DNA of 21,448 nucleotides from Calditrichia bacterium (lineage in GTDB: Bacteria > Calditrichota > Calditrichia > Calditrichales > Calditrichaceae): contig JALWEA010000602.1 of the NCBI GenBank assembly GCA_027039465.1, positions 1 through 21,448 on the forward strand, given 5' to 3'. Every line of letters starts with the position of its first letter. The stretch's first letter is position 1. The translations under genes and the position numbers were made by a program. This document shows positions 20,740 through 21,448 of this stretch, piece by piece. The notes beneath the pieces were generated by a model, which was not told the DNA's origin, did not search any database, and was given only the letters and a program-made list of their open reading frames with translations.

Positions 20740-21448
20740 TTAATAGACCTTCGCCTTTTCTTCGCCGCGCAACACACGCAAAGCGCCCAGAGCTAATGCT
20801 TTCATTTCTTCTTCTCCTGGAAAAACAAAAACCGGGGCTAAATGGGAGACGCGTTTTTTAATCAACCCAACAAATCGTTCGCTTTTGGCCACGCCTCCGG
20901 TTAAGGCAATGGCATCCACTTCGCCGAACAGGACGGTACTCATTGCACCGATTTCTTTGGCAACCTGATAGGCCATGGCTTCGTAAATTAATTTTGCTTC
21001 GGTATCGTTTTTCTTTTCAATACGATCTTCAACCACGCGCAGGTCATGCGTACCGAGATAAGCCACCATTCCGCCATGCCCTTTAATCAATTGCTTCATT
21101 TCAGGATAGGTGTACGTGCCGGAAAAAGCCACTTTGATTAAATCACCGATGGGCACTCCGCCGCTGCGTTCCGGACTGAACGGGCCGTCGCCGTCCAAAC
21201 CGTTGTTTACGTCAATAACCCGCCCTTTGGCATGCGCGCCAACCGTAATACCTCCGCCCATGTGGGCCACAATTAAATTGCATTCCCGGTATCTCTTTCC
21301 CAGCTTTTTAGCCGTTTCCCGCGCTACGGCTTTTTGATTGAGCGCATGGAAAATGCTCTTGCGTTTAATCAGAGGCATGCCCGAAATGCGCGCAATATCC
21401 TGCATTTCATCCACAACCACCGGATCCACAATAAAGGCCGGACATCCC
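20740..21448 (-). CDS. buk: Butyrate kinase (partial, N-terminus outside the window)
   Basis: The C-terminal 236 or so residues of an ASKHA-fold acyl kinase that interconverts butyryl phosphate plus ADP and butyrate plus ATP in the cytoplasm. The frame is open to the right edge: the residues before the first internal start read GCPAFIVDPVVVDEM, which is mid-protein in this family (usual length about 355). Typical blocks follow: RISGMPLIKRKSIFHALNQ, the phosphate-binding VAHMGGGITVGAH, DVNNGLDGDGPFSPERSG and the adenosine-binding AIALTGGVAKSERF. I favour butyrate kinase over acetate kinase because of the SIFHALNQKAVAR and DGPFSPERSGG segments. Branched-chain acyl phosphates are an alternative substrate. 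A phosphotransbutyrylase gene may be upstream, outside the window. Confidence 0.92.
   Translation of the reverse strand, partial: GCPAFIVDPVVVDEMQDIARISGMPLIKRKSIFHALNQKAVARETAKKLGKRYRECNLIVAHMGGGITVGAHAKGRVIDVNNGLDGDGPFSPERSGGVPIGDLIKVAFSGTYTYPEMKQLIKGHGGMVAYLGTHDLRVVEDRIEKKNDTEAKLIYEAMAYQVAKEIGAMSTVLFGEVDAIALTGGVAKSERFVGLIKKRVSHLAPVFVFPGEEEMKALALGALRVLRGEEKAKVY

Overview
The window looks like the chromosome of a Gram-negative, respiring member of the FCB group, most likely Calditrichota (Caldithrix-like) or a near relative. The signs are two large exported proteins ending in a 'YPNPFNP...' C-terminal sorting domain (type IX secretion style), a TonB-dependent receptor with a carboxypeptidase-D-like N-terminal domain, Bacteroidetes-type DUF families, and a membrane-anchored octahaem cytochrome c. 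Several genes nevertheless have strong Shine-Dalgarno sites, unlike typical Bacteroidetes. Assignment to phylum is inference; no rRNA or tRNA is present.

Layout. (1) 3-2993, plus strand: the end of a membrane-anchored protein, a b561-type di-haem membrane cytochrome and an octahaem cytochrome c of the tetrathionate-reductase-like (OTR) family, translationally coupled and closed by a terminator at about 3019-3048. Together they look like a quinol-linked respiratory branch. (2) 3251-6048, minus strand: a tightly coupled ABC-2-type transporter operon (ATPase, six-helix permease, and a DUF4857-like membrane-anchored protein), with a candidate promoter and an 18-bp palindrome upstream. (3) 6311-15841, minus strand: the accessory region of most interest. 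In transcription order it holds a TonB-dependent receptor, two tandem paralogous DUF4876-like lipoproteins, a predicted outer-membrane beta-barrel (DUF6850-like), and a secreted beta-propeller/lamin-tail protein with a type IX sorting domain. I read it as an uncharacterised outer-membrane uptake or surface-assembly system. (4) 16108-19449, minus strand: a second, larger secreted propeller protein with the same class of sorting domain. (5) 19581-21448, minus strand: a terminator and two mutually inverted hairpins, an orphan histidine-phosphotransfer protein, an OsmC-family protein and the C-terminal two thirds of butyrate kinase.

The type IX secretion machinery, the cytoplasmic partners of the HPt protein and the TonB/ExbBD complex are not in this window and must lie elsewhere if these genes work as inferred. 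Functions below are from sequence reading only; no database search was run.
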